A stretch of 64,000 nt of DNA from JBCCOW01 sp038749105. GTDB lineage: Bacteria; Planctomycetota; Phycisphaerae; Phycisphaerales; Phycisphaeraceae. The position numbers and the translations under genes were made by a program. Where the stretch lies: positions 1 through 64,000 of the forward strand of contig JBCDIM010000010.1 in assembly GCA_038749105.1 (NCBI GenBank), written 5' to 3'. The notes beneath the pieces were generated by a model that made no database searches, was not told the DNA's origin, and saw only the letters and a program-made list of their open reading frames with translations. This document shows, one piece after another, positions 51,263-59,765 of the stretch (within the stretch, counting starts at the first letter, position 1; each line of letters starts with the position of its first letter).

Positions 51263-53077
51263 ATGCCCGCCGCCGACCACATCCGCAACTTCTGCATCAT
51301 TGCCCACATCGACCACGGCAAGTCCACCCTCGCCGACCGCATGCTCATGGGCACCGGGGCCATGGACGAACGCACCAGGCAGGACCAGAAGCTCGACTCG
51401 ATGGACCTCGAACGCGAACGTGGCATCACCATCAAGGCCGCCGCCGTCTCCGTCGAGCACGAGTACCAGGGCAAAACCTACGAGCTCAACTTCATCGACA
51501 CGCCCGGCCACGTCGACTTCCACTACGAAGTCTCCCGCGCCCTCGCCGCCTGCGAAGGCGCGATCCTCGTCGTCGATGCCACCCAGGGCGTCGAGGCCCA
51601 GACCGTTGCCAACCTGTACAAGGCCGTCGACGCCGATCTGGAGCTCATCCCCGTCATCAACAAGATCGACCTGCCGTCCGCCGAGCCCGAGAAGCGGGCG
51701 CTCCAGGTCGAAGAGGTCCTCGGGCTCGACGCCGACGACTGCATCATGACGTCCGCCAAGACCGGCGTCGGCGTCTCCGAACTCCTCGACTCCATCTGCG
51801 AAAACTTCCCGCCCCCCAAGGGCGACCCCGACCAACCGCTCCAGGCCCTGATCTTCGACGCCAAATACGACGACTACCGCGGCGTCATCGTCTACTTCCG
51901 GGTCGTCAACGGCACGTTCAAGAAGGGCGACCGCGTCCTCATGATGGGCGCCAAACGCACCTACCAGGTCACCGAGCTCGGCAAGTTCAAGCCCGACATG
52001 CACCCCACGAACGAGCCCTTCGAGGCCGGCGACGTCGGCTACATGGTCGCGGCCATCAAGTCCCTCGAAGACGTCAACGTCGGCGACACTTTGACGCTCG
52101 ACACCGCGAGAGCCGAGAGCCCTCTTCCGGGGTACGAAGAGCCGCAGCCCATGGTCTACTGCGACTTCTACCCCTCCGGCGACACCCAGTTCGACGAGCT
52201 CCGCGACGCCATCGCCCGGCTCCACGTCAACGACGCCTCCTTCAACTACGAGCCCTCCAACTCCGAAGCCCTCGGCTCCGGCTTCCGCTGCGGGTTCCTC
52301 GGCATGCTCCACATGGACATCATCCAGGAACGCCTCGAACGCGAGGGCAACGTCTCCGTCGTCCAGACCGCCCCCACCGTGACCTACGAGGTCGAGGTCC
52401 TCGGCAAGATGGGCGAACGCGAAACCATCCTCATCACCAACCCCGCCGAACTCCCGGACATGTCCAAGGTCAAGGCCATCCGCGAGCCCATCGTCGCCGC
52501 CGAGATCATCACGCCCAACGCCTGCATCGGCGACATCATGAAGCTCTGCGAGAACCGCCGCGGCATCTACAAGCAGCAAAAGTTCCTCGCCGAGGACCGC
52601 CAGATCCTCGAGTACGACCTGCCGCTCGCCGAGATCATCTACGACTTCTTCGACAAGCTGAAGTCCATCACCTCCGGCTACGGCACCGTCGACTACCAGG
52701 TCACCGGCTTCAACACCGACAACCTCGTCAAGATGGACATCCTCGTCAACGGCAACCCCGTCGAAGCCCTGTCATTGATCGTCCACCGCACCAAAGCCGA
52801 GTTCCGCGGCCGCCACCTCCTCAAGCGCCTCAAGGACCAGATCGACCGCCACCTCTTCGAGATCCCATTGCAGGCCGCGATCGGCGGCAAGATCATCGCC
52901 CGTGAGACCATCAAGTCCGTGGGCAAGAACGTCACCGCCAAGTGCTACGGCGGCGACGTCACCCGCAAACGCAAGCTCCTTGAGAAGCAGAAAAAGGGCA
53001 AGGAGCGGATGAAGAAGGTCGGCTCCGTCGACATCCCCCAGGAAGCCTTCATGTCCGTCCTCGATACAGGGGACTAG
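51263..53077 (+). CDS. lepA: Elongation factor 4 (LepA) GTPase
   Basis: This ribosome-binding GTPase acts in translation under stress and in initiation or ribosome assembly. It has 604 residues from the ATG at 51263. G1 AHIDHGKSTL, G2 RGIT, G3 DTPGHVDF and G4 NKIDLPSA are present, and the LepA-specific C-terminal domain with ATYGGDVTRK-like AKCYGGDVTRKRKLLEKQKKGK is complete. The frame upstream of 51263 has no coding character. Confidence 0.96.
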   Translation: MPAADHIRNFCIIAHIDHGKSTLADRMLMGTGAMDERTRQDQKLDSMDLERERGITIKAAAVSVEHEYQGKTYELNFIDTPGHVDFHYEVSRALAACEGAILVVDATQGVEAQTVANLYKAVDADLELIPVINKIDLPSAEPEKRALQVEEVLGLDADDCIMTSAKTGVGVSELLDSICENFPPPKGDPDQPLQALIFDAKYDDYRGVIVYFRVVNGTFKKGDRVLMMGAKRTYQVTELGKFKPDMHPTNEPFEAGDVGYMVAAIKSLEDVNVGDTLTLDTARAESPLPGYEEPQPMVYCDFYPSGDTQFDELRDAIARLHVNDASFNYEPSNSEALGSGFRCGFLGMLHMDIIQERLEREGNVSVVQTAPTVTYEVEVLGKMGERETILITNPAELPDMSKVKAIREPIVAAEIITPNACIGDIMKLCENRRGIYKQQKFLAEDRQILEYDLPLAEIIYDFFDKLKSITSGYGTVDYQVTGFNTDNLVKMDILVNGNPVEALSLIVHRTKAEFRGRHLLKRLKDQIDRHLFEIPLQAAIGGKIIARETIKSVGKNVTAKCYGGDVTRKRKLLEKQKKGKERMKKVGSVDIPQEAFMSVLDTGD

Positions 53078-53084
53078 GCGCACT

Positions 53085-53102
53085 GTATAGCGCTTGATAT
53101 AC
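53085..53102. promoter_or_regulatory. Inverted repeat over the hicA -10 region
   Basis: GTATA-N8-TATAC overlaps TATACT (53098-53103), a plausible -10 box about 60 bases before hicA. HicB antitoxins repress their own promoter through such sites, so autoregulation is a reasonable inference. Confidence 0.4.
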
Positions 53103-53162
53103 TGAATCTTTCCGCCGGTGATGAGGCACTGGCAGTCACTCCGTTAGCAAGGAGGCTGTCTT

Positions 53163-53378
53163 ATGCCCTCACCCATCCCGTTCAGGAAAGTCCGCAAGCT
53201 GCTCGAGTCCGCCGGCTGGAAGCTCGACCACGTCCGTGGTTCTCATCACATCTTCAGACGACCCGGACAAGGTCTAATCAGCATCCCGGTTCACCGCAAT
53301 CAGGTGAAGGCCCACTATGCCAAGATCGCCCAAAAAGCCGCCGACGAAGCCAAAGGCCAAGGCCAAGACGCCGGATGA
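53163..53378 (+). CDS. hicA: HicA family toxin (mRNA interferase)
   Basis: The protein has 71 residues with a dsRBD-like fold. It shows the HicA pattern: KVRKLLESAGWKLDHVRGSHHIFRRPG, with the catalytic His in GSHHIF, then ISIPVHRNQVKAHYAKIA. A strong Shine-Dalgarno AAGGAGG stands 8-9 bases before the ATG. hicB overlaps the 3' end by 62 bases. Toxin-first order is usual for hicAB. Confidence 0.92.
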   Translation: MPSPIPFRKVRKLLESAGWKLDHVRGSHHIFRRPGQGLISIPVHRNQVKAHYAKIAQKAADEAKGQGQDAG

Positions 53379-53763
53379 CGCATATCTCCGCCGCGACTTC
53401 GAGCCCAAGCTCTGGAAGAAAGCCCAACAGATCGCAGGGACCTACACCTTCATCTCGAAGTACGACCCGGATGAAGCGTGCTACTTCGGCCGCACTCTAG
53501 AGATGCCCCGCGTCATGGCCGACGGTCTGACACCCGAAGCCTGCCTGAAAGAAACGCTTCTGGCCACAGCCCTGTCTGTGGCGGTCTTGCTGGAAGACGA
53601 CGAACGGCCACCCGCTCCACTCTCTGACCAGAAGCGGACTTCTCAATTGAACGTGCGTCTTACGGCCGATGAAAAGCTCCGCATCGAAGAGGCCGCCCGC
53701 GCCGCGGGCTTCCGCGGCGTGTCAGACTTCGTCCGCTCGGCCGCCCTCGACAAAGCAAGCTGA
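53317..53763 (+). CDS. hicB: HicB family antitoxin
   Basis: The protein has 148 residues. It has a Lys/Pro-rich N-terminus, a HicB partial RNase H-like fold (YTFISKYDPDEACYFGRTLEMPRVMADGLTPEACL, typical D-x-G motif region) and a C-terminal ribbon-helix-helix (QLNVRLTADEKLRIEEAARAAGFRGVSDFVRSA) for DNA binding. It starts inside hicA in another frame; the first 15 or so residues are unusual and could be trimmed if a later start is used. Confidence 0.88.
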   Translation: MPRSPKKPPTKPKAKAKTPDDAYLRRDFEPKLWKKAQQIAGTYTFISKYDPDEACYFGRTLEMPRVMADGLTPEACLKETLLATALSVAVLLEDDERPPAPLSDQKRTSQLNVRLTADEKLRIEEAARAAGFRGVSDFVRSAALDKAS

Positions 53764-53790
53764 ACCGATCGTCCCCGAACCGGCAAAGCG

Positions 53791-53819
53791 TTGGTGATCC
53801 ACGCGACGTCGGGTATATT
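53791..53819 (+). promoter_or_regulatory. Putative promoter of the aldehyde dehydrogenase gene
   Basis: TTGGTG (53791-53796) and TATATT (53814-53819) are spaced by 17 bases. The start of the gene is over 200 bases further on, so the leader would be long. The leader contains a hairpin GCGGC-GTTT-GCCGC (53911-53924) followed by a T-rich stretch. Confidence 0.4.
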
Positions 53820-54037
53820 GCGGTGTGCGGAAGCCCGGTTTCGGGGCCGCGTTGATGCGTCTTGTTTCGTTTTGATTCGTTCGCTTTTGTATCTCTATTT
53901 AGATCAGGCCGCGGCGTTTGCCGCCTTGTTTCCCAATCGAACCGTGTGTTTCCTGCGGCACGCCCACGCGTGACGTGACCCCCCATCTGTTCAACCCTTG
54001 GTTTGCTTCAACCGTTTCCCTCTAACCCGGAGTGCTT

Positions 54038-55546
54038 ATGTCTGTTGTCGATCTCTCTCCCGCTTTGCAAAACTCGCCGGTCATTGACTTCCTGAGCCGG
54101 CCCAAGCAGCTGCTCATCAATAACCAGTGGGTCGATACCGACTCGGGCGAGACGTTCGCCGTGTACGACCCGGCGACGGGCGAAGAGATCGCCCAGTGTG
54201 CGGCGGGCAACGCGGCCGACGTCGATCGTGCGGTCAAAGCGGCGCGGAAGGCGTTCGACGAAGGCCCGTGGACACGGATGACCTCGAGCGAGCGCGGCAA
54301 GATCATCTGGAAGCTCGGCGACCTGCTCGAAGAACACCTTGATGAGTTCGCCCAGCTCGAGACGCTCGACAACGGCAAGCCGTTCGGCGTCGCTCAGGCC
54401 GCAGACGTGCCGTTGGCGGTGGACATGTTCCGGTACATGGCCGGGTGGACGACGAAGATCGAGGGCGACACGATCCCCATCACGGTGCCGTACACGCCCG
54501 GTGCTCGGTACCACGCCTATACGCGGAAGGAGCCGGTCGGCGTCGCGGCGCAGATCACGCCGTGGAACTTCCCGCTGCTGATGGTGGCCTGGAAGCTGGC
54601 GCCCGCGCTCGCGGCCGGCTGCACGATCGTGCTCAAGCCCGCCGAGCAGACCCCGCTCTCGGCCCTGCGGCTGGGTGACCTGATCCTCGAGGCCGGGTTC
54701 CCCGAGGGCGTGGTCAACATCGTCACCGGGCTCGGCGAAGACGCCGGCGCTCCGCTGACCGCTCACCCGATGGTCGACAAGGTCGCCTTCACCGGCAGCA
54801 CCGAGGTCGGCAAGATGATCGTGCACGCCGCGGCCGACAACCTCAAGAAGGTCACGCTCGAGCTGGGCGGCAAGAGCCCGAACGTGATCTACCCCGATGC
54901 TGATTTGGATACGGCTATTCCGGGGGCCGCCAACGCGATCTTCTTCAACCACGGCCAGTGCTGCTGTGCCGGCAGCCGGCTGTTCGCGCACCACAGCGTC
55001 TACGACCGGGTCGTCGAGGGTGTGTCGAAGCACGCGGACAGCCTCAAGCTCGGCAGCGGCTTCGAGTCGGACACCGACATGGGCCCACTGGTCTCGAAGG
55101 AGCAGCAGGACCGCGTGGCCGGTTATCTCTCGGCGGGTCAGCGCGACGGCGCAACCGCGGCCTGTGGTGGCAACGCCATCGATGGCCCGGGGTATTTCGT
55201 GCAGCCCACCGTGCTGACCGACACGAGTGACGACATGTCGGTGGTGCGTGAAGAGATCTTCGGGCCGGTCGTGGTGGCGACGCCGTTCAAGGATGAGTCC
55301 GAACTGCTGCACCGCGCGAACGACACGGACTACGGGTTAGCGGCCGGCATCTGGACCTCGGACGTGGGCAAGGCCCACCGTTTGGCGGCCGAGCTCAAGG
55401 CCGGGACGGTTTGGGTGAACTGCTACAACATCTTCGACGCGGCGCTGCCGTTCGGGGGTTACAAGCAGTCCGGCTGGGGCCGAGAGATGGGCCACGCCGC
55501 GCTGGACAACTACCTCGAGACCAAGAGCGTCGTCGTCTCGATGTAG
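54038..55546 (+). CDS. Aldehyde dehydrogenase (NAD-dependent, betaine/phenylacetaldehyde-like)
   Basis: The protein has 502 residues with the standard ALDH fold. ITPWNFPLLMVAWKLAPALAAG, the Glu in VTLELGGKSPNV, the nucleophilic Cys in FFNHGQCCCAGSRLF and EEIFGPVVVATPFKDE are all present. The ATG at 54038 has GGAG just upstream, while an in-frame GTG two codons earlier is less likely. The substrate cannot be fixed from motifs. A good terminator follows. Confidence 0.93.
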   Translation: MSVVDLSPALQNSPVIDFLSRPKQLLINNQWVDTDSGETFAVYDPATGEEIAQCAAGNAADVDRAVKAARKAFDEGPWTRMTSSERGKIIWKLGDLLEEHLDEFAQLETLDNGKPFGVAQAADVPLAVDMFRYMAGWTTKIEGDTIPITVPYTPGARYHAYTRKEPVGVAAQITPWNFPLLMVAWKLAPALAAGCTIVLKPAEQTPLSALRLGDLILEAGFPEGVVNIVTGLGEDAGAPLTAHPMVDKVAFTGSTEVGKMIVHAAADNLKKVTLELGGKSPNVIYPDADLDTAIPGAANAIFFNHGQCCCAGSRLFAHHSVYDRVVEGVSKHADSLKLGSGFESDTDMGPLVSKEQQDRVAGYLSAGQRDGATAACGGNAIDGPGYFVQPTVLTDTSDDMSVVREEIFGPVVVATPFKDESELLHRANDTDYGLAAGIWTSDVGKAHRLAAELKAGTVWVNCYNIFDAALPFGGYKQSGWGREMGHAALDNYLETKSVVVSM

Positions 55547-55580
55547 CGTTTCGGGTCGTCTTAACCACCACGCTGCAGAG

Positions 55581-55609
55581 AACCGGTCGGTCCATTCGGC
55601 CGGTTTTTT
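55581..55609 (+). terminator. Rho-independent terminator after the aldehyde dehydrogenase gene
   Basis: The stem AACCGGTCG / CGGCCGGTT (one T-G wobble) has a 7-base loop and is followed by TTTT. It lies 35 bases past the stop. Confidence 0.82.
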
Positions 55610-55771
55610 CTTGCGCGTTTGTCGATCGAACTGAACCCCCACGAACCAGGCCGCGTATCGACGGCTGATTGGATGGCTTGGTCAGTGCGAGAAGCCGGTG
55701 TGTTCGGAAGTGAGTGATGGGTCGGCCTGCCGATGCGTGGCAGTTGCGACTGCCAACCGAAGGGACAAGGG

Positions 55772-57412
55772 ATGGATCGGTCCGATGCGGAACACGGCGA
55801 TGGTGTTGTTGCGCAGGCACATTCGACAACCGAGAGCGGGGGTTGGCGTGGCTTAATCGGTGAGAGCCGGACGGGGTGGGGGTTGAGACGACGGCTGAGT
55901 TTTGTCTCGGCGGTGACGCTGGGGATGATCGGTCTGGCGGACTACCTGTTCTTTGAGCAGCCGATCGGGTGGTCGGTCGGGTTGTACGCGGCCGCGCTGC
56001 TGGGCGCGCTGTTGATGCGGGGTGGGGCGGTGCTGGGAGCGGGTAAGCGTGTGAAGGCCGCAAGGATTTTGGTGTGGCTGGTCCTGGGGTTGATCGGCGC
56101 GTTGGTAGCGCAGCCGGGGCCGATGGTGGTGGGGCTGACGCTGGTGGGCCTGGTGAGCCTGGCGGCGGTGCAGCGGGGGGGCTGGACTTCGAGCGTGGCC
56201 GAGTGGCTTCGGCGGTGGCTGTGGTTCGCGGTGCGGGGCATCGTGCAGCCGATGACGGACGCGGCGTTGGCAGGTCGGGTGGGTCAGTGGCGGGCGGTGC
56301 GGGGCGGCAGAGGTGGTGTCGACAACGGGGCGCCTTTGGCGTTCGAGCGGGCAGCGCGGTGGCTGTTGCCGGGCGTGGTGGGCGTGGTGTTCGCGCTTCT
56401 GTTTATTTCGGCGAATCCGGTGATCGAGTGGGGGGTGCGGGTGTTCGGGGAGGAGATGGCTTTGCGGCTTGAGCGGTTGCCGGAATGGCTGCCGGCGGCG
56501 CGTTGGGGGCTGTGGCTCGTAGCGGGGCTGGGGGTGTGGGCGCTACTGCGGGTGCGGTTCACGTGGCGGGCGCAGAGCCAGAGCAAAGCGTTCGGGCAGG
56601 CGGACCCACGCTTGGAAAGCGTGGGCTTCGAGGGCAGCGGCCTGAGCCGGGTGTTGCCGAGTGGGGTGGTGTGGCGGAGCCTGCTGGTGTTCAACGCGAT
56701 GTTTGCGGTGCACCTCGTGCTGGACGGGGTGTACCTGCTCGGGGACACGGCATTGCCCGACGGCATGACGCTGGCGGCATACGCGCAGCGGGGGGCGTAC
56801 CCGCTATTGGCGACGGCTTTGCTAGCCGGGGGCTTTGTGTTGCTGGGCTGCCGCTCTGGGGAGCGTGGCGCGGGGGCTCGGTTGGTCCGGCTGTTCGTAA
56901 CGCTGTGGGTGGGCCAGAACGTGCTGCTGTTGGCGACGGCGGTATGGCGGCTGAACCTGTATGTGGAGGCGTATTCGCTGACACGGCTGCGGGTCGCGGC
57001 GGCGGTGTGGATGGGGGTGGTCGCGGTGGCGTTCGTGCTGGTGCTGTGGCGGGTGCTGGCAGAGCGGGACAACGCGTGGCTGCTGCGACGGGCCGCGGTG
57101 CTGGGCGTCGCGGTGGTGTACGCCTCGTGCTTCGTGAACTTCGACGGGTTCATCGCGCGGTACAACGTCGCGCACTCCGCGGAGCTGCGGGGCGAGGCGG
57201 GCGGCTCGCGGGTGGACCTGATGTATCTGGAGCACCTGGGTCCCGAGGCATTGCCGGCGTTAGAGCGGTTGAGTGAAGAGTTGGCGTGGGACCACCCGCG
57301 GGCCGCGGAGGTGCGTCACGTCGCGCACCGGCTACGGTTTGAGCTTTGGGAACAGACGCGGGACTGGCGGGGGTGGACGCTGCGGCGGGGGGTGCTGCTG
57401 GCGTCACGGTGA
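55772..57412 (+). CDS. DUF4173 multi-pass membrane protein
   Basis: The protein has 546 residues and about eleven hydrophobic segments. The C-terminal region WRLNLYVEAYSLTRLRVAAAVWM, then YASCFVNFDGFIARYNVAHS, is the DUF4173 signature. Function is unknown in the family. A family B palindrome (56605-56625) lies in frame in the loop after the sixth or seventh helix and encodes about residues 278-285. The start at 55772 (MDRSDAEHG) is preferred to an earlier frame start at 55733. A NUDIX gene follows 40 bases on. Confidence 0.85.
   Translation: MDRSDAEHGDGVVAQAHSTTESGGWRGLIGESRTGWGLRRRLSFVSAVTLGMIGLADYLFFEQPIGWSVGLYAAALLGALLMRGGAVLGAGKRVKAARILVWLVLGLIGALVAQPGPMVVGLTLVGLVSLAAVQRGGWTSSVAEWLRRWLWFAVRGIVQPMTDAALAGRVGQWRAVRGGRGGVDNGAPLAFERAARWLLPGVVGVVFALLFISANPVIEWGVRVFGEEMALRLERLPEWLPAARWGLWLVAGLGVWALLRVRFTWRAQSQSKAFGQADPRLESVGFEGSGLSRVLPSGVVWRSLLVFNAMFAVHLVLDGVYLLGDTALPDGMTLAAYAQRGAYPLLATALLAGGFVLLGCRSGERGAGARLVRLFVTLWVGQNVLLLATAVWRLNLYVEAYSLTRLRVAAAVWMGVVAVAFVLVLWRVLAERDNAWLLRRAAVLGVAVVYASCFVNFDGFIARYNVAHSAELRGEAGGSRVDLMYLEHLGPEALPALERLSEELAWDHPRAAEVRHVAHRLRFELWEQTRDWRGWTLRRGVLLASR
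56605..56625. repeat. Palindrome family B, copy 2 (inside DUF4173 gene)
   Basis: A perfect 9-bp stem CCCACGCTT / AAGCGTGGG with a 3-base loop shares CCCACGCT / AGCGTGGG with the murF copy at 39826-39848. It is translated in frame. Confidence 0.7.
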
Positions 57413-57452
57413 AGGGCGGGCGTCGCGGTGGCGGGGGGGGTAGGCTGCGGGG

Positions 57453-57932
57453 ATGAAGACGGATTTCTCGTGCGGGGTCGTGCCGGTGCGGCTGGATCAG
57501 GGTGGCGGGATGGAGTTCCTGTTGGTGCAGCTGCACGCGGGGCACTGGGCGTTTCCGAAAGGTCACCCAGAGAAAGGTGAGGACGATCGGACGGCCGCGG
57601 AACGGGAGCTGTTGGAGGAGACCGGGCTGGTGGCGGAGCGGATCGTCGAGGGGGTGAGCTTCGACGAGGGGTATGTGTTCACGAAAAAGAGCGGGAAGCA
57701 GGTGAGCAAGACGGTGCGGTACTTCCTGGGGCTGATCGCTGGTGAAGCTGAAGTGGTGGTGCAGCCCGAGGAGGTCAAGGCGTTTGCGTGGGGGGATGCG
57801 GCGGCGACGCGGGAGCGGTTCACGTTCGACGAGGGCAAGGCCCTGTTCGACCGGGTGACCGCCTGGCTGGCCGCGAACGGTCGGGCTTCGGTTTTTAGCC
57901 GCAAAAAGACGCGAAAAAACGCAGAGCACTAA
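57453..57932 (+). CDS. NUDIX hydrolase (diadenosine tetraphosphatase-like)
   Basis: The protein has 159 residues. The NUDIX box GHPEKGEDDRTAAERELLEETGL (GX5EX7REUXEEXGU) binds Mg2+ and hydrolyses a nucleoside-diphosphate-X bond. WAFPKGHPEKGE preceded by LLVQLHAGHW suggests the Ap4A hydrolase or MutT/NtdP-like group. The C-terminal 15 residues are very basic. Confidence 0.9.
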   Translation: MKTDFSCGVVPVRLDQGGGMEFLLVQLHAGHWAFPKGHPEKGEDDRTAAERELLEETGLVAERIVEGVSFDEGYVFTKKSGKQVSKTVRYFLGLIAGEAEVVVQPEEVKAFAWGDAAATRERFTFDEGKALFDRVTAWLAANGRASVFSRKKTRKNAEH

Positions 57933-58050
57933 GTCTGAGTAATACGCGGGGCGGGTGGGGCGTCAGGTTCTTCCTCGGGCTTGGCCTGCGTGGGCCGGCC
58001 GGTTACTGTGAATGAACCGGATCACTCTTAAATAAGGATGAGGTGACGTG

Positions 58051-58260
58051 ATGAAGACTCTTTTGATGGTTGGTGCGTTCGTTGGCGTTTCGTTGCTGTC
58101 GGTGGGCTGTGAATCGACGGGATCGACGAATAGCGAGCCGAGCTACGGCGAGAAGAAGGTGGAACAGAAGGCCGACCGGGCCGTGGATCGCGCGGAGTAC
58201 CGCGTGGACCAACGGGTCAACCGATCGATCGACCGGGCGGTGGACAACATCTTCCGCTGA
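58051..58260 (+). CDS. Small lipoprotein with period-4 D-R repeat (paralogue 1)
   Basis: The protein has 69 residues. The signal sequence ends with lipobox LLSVGC. The mature chain is almost entirely a period-4 pattern: ADRA-VDRA-EYRV-DQRV-NRSI-DRAV-DNIF. A hydrophobic residue every fourth position with alternating Arg and Asp should form a charged, stripe-like helix rather than a normal 3.5-residue coiled coil. GAGG lies about 7 bases before the ATG. A paralogue with the same repeat lies at 58780-59082. No family is recognised. Confidence 0.72.
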   Translation: MKTLLMVGAFVGVSLLSVGCESTGSTNSEPSYGEKKVEQKADRAVDRAEYRVDQRVNRSIDRAVDNIFR

Positions 58261-58273
58261 TCGGTTCGCGCTG

Positions 58274-58622
58274 ATGCGACATTTGCCATTGGTGATCGTC
58301 ATCGTTCTGTTGGCGCTATCGTGGGCGGGGTTTGCGCTGGTCCAGAAGGGCAACGCGATCCGCACAGCTCACCTCGATACCGAGTTGCGGACTGCGTTGC
58401 CGACGCTTACACCTGATCGTGTCGTACACGGCCGCACATCGCGAGGCGGGTGCGTGGCCCGATCCGGGGACGGTTTACGACGAGTCCATGCTGCCCTTCT
58501 TGGGTAGCCGCGATGAGGGCGGCGATCGGGTGGACACTTACGGGACGTTCATTGAAGGTCGACGGATCGAGGTCACGCTCGGGGCCGACGGTGCGATCGA
58601 GGCGTGGGTGGTCACGGAATAA
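58274..58622 (+). pseudogene. Frameshifted small membrane protein gene
   Basis: An ATG at 58274 opens a transmembrane segment (LPLVIVIVLLALSWAGFALV) and continues as HLDTELRTALPTLTPDRVV. The natural continuation, YTAAHREAGAWPDPGTVYDE to the end IEAWVVTE, is in the frame one base ahead, ending at 58622. The join must lie near 58410-58430. Joined, the product would be about 116 residues. One extra base would explain it: either a real frameshift, programmed shifting or a sequencing error. The family is not recognised. Confidence 0.55.
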
Positions 58623-58779
58623 CTGCTTTGGCGGGCCAGGGATTTGGGGGAAAACGACAGAGAAGGGGTAACGCCAGGGGGGCGGTTCGCGTCTGCTCCT
58701 TCCTCGGCCGAGCCCGCGTGGGATCGTGACCGGATGGATCGCCGGGCGAAGAGCCCCTAGCAGAAGGATGCGGTGCACG

Positions 58780-59082
58780 ATGGAATTGATCAAGCGGATG
58801 ACGGTCTTGGGCTGCGCGGGCGTGTTGTGCCTCGCCTCGGTGGGTTGCGGCACGATGGGTCCCAAGGCGGAGAAGGCGGAGCCGACACCCGAGATGCCGA
58901 AGCAGAACGGCGCGATCGAGCGGGGGGTCGATCGGGCGGTGGATCGGGTGGAAGACCGCGTGAACAAGCACATCGACCGGGCGGTGGACCGTCAGATCGA
59001 TCGCCAGGTGGACCGCGTCATTCACAAGACGGTGGACCGGGCGATGTCGAACGTGCTGGACGACTACTTCAGCCGGCGTTGA
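58780..59082 (+). CDS. Lipoprotein with period-4 D-R repeat (paralogue 2)
   Basis: The protein has 100 residues. The signal sequence ends with lipobox LASVGC. A Lys/Glu/Pro linker is followed by IERG-VDRA-VDRV-EDRV-NKHI-DRAV-DRQI-DRQV-DRVI-HKTV-DRAM, about eleven repeats of four residues. It is a longer relative of the lipoprotein at 58051-58260, with similar linker composition. It probably coats or bridges to an anionic partner; function is unknown. Confidence 0.75.
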   Translation: MELIKRMTVLGCAGVLCLASVGCGTMGPKAEKAEPTPEMPKQNGAIERGVDRAVDRVEDRVNKHIDRAVDRQIDRQVDRVIHKTVDRAMSNVLDDYFSRR

Positions 59083-59156
59083 AGCCGGGCTGGATCAAGT
59101 GGTGCGGCCGTGGGCGGCGTCTGAGCCGTCCGCGGCCGTCCGCTTTGAGCCAGGGT

Positions 59157-59708
59157 TCACCGGGCGGCGATCAGCGCGATGAACTCACGGCAGAACGCGG
59201 GCAGGTCGCTGGGGCGGCGGGAACTCACGCGCTGGTGATCGTGGTCGACGTGGACCTCGGCGTCGACCCAGGTCGCACCCGCGTTGGTCAGGTCGTCCTT
59301 GATGCCGGGCGTGGAGGTGTAGGTGACGCCTTGGACGATGCCGGCGGAGATATCGATCCAGGGGCCGTGGCAGATCGAGGCGATCGGCTTCTTGGCGTCG
59401 GCGATGGTTTTGGTGATGGACTTGACGTGCTCGGAGCGGCGGAGCAGGTCGGGCATCCAGCCGCCGGGGACGACCAGGGCGTCGAATTCGTCGGGGTGGG
59501 TGTCGGCGAGGGTCTGGTCGGCGGCGTCGGGGTAGCCGTGCTTGCCGGGGTAGATGACGCCGGTCTCGGGGGCGGCGAGGGTGACGTGGGCCCCGGCCTC
59601 GCGGAGCCGGAGCTTGGGGTACTGGAGTTCGAGGTCTTCGTAGTCCTTGCCAAGAAAGATCAGGACACGCTTGTCATGCAGGGGCAGCGGGGTGGGTGGC
59701 GTGGGCAT
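59157..59708 (-). CDS. PfpI/DJ-1 family protein
   Basis: The protein has 183 residues. The nucleophile elbow ASICHGPWIDIS has the reactive Cys, with the Glu in KDYEDLELQYP and GGWMPDLLRR matching the DJ-1/PfpI subgroup. Members include intracellular proteases, glyoxalase III and deglycases; which of these it is cannot be decided. Length is normal. Confidence 0.9.
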   Translation of the reverse strand: MPTPPTPLPLHDKRVLIFLGKDYEDLELQYPKLRLREAGAHVTLAAPETGVIYPGKHGYPDAADQTLADTHPDEFDALVVPGGWMPDLLRRSEHVKSITKTIADAKKPIASICHGPWIDISAGIVQGVTYTSTPGIKDDLTNAGATWVDAEVHVDHDHQRVSSRRPSDLPAFCREFIALIAAR

Positions 59709-59765
59709 AGCGTGAGTTTACGGGGACGAGGTGTCACACAGGGGTGGCGACCGCTAGAGTTGGGT

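Noticed and set aside
50771..52579. Open frame of about 600 codons on the minus strand over rplU and lepA
   Set aside because: The plus strand encodes two unmistakable conserved proteins; the minus frame is a Val/Asp/Gly-rich shadow.
58773..59765. DUF427 protein as the end of a much longer fusion
   Set aside because: The frame is open for 330 codons upstream, but that part is antisense to the PfpI gene and in the wrong frame over a lipoprotein gene. DUF427 starts naturally at 59766.
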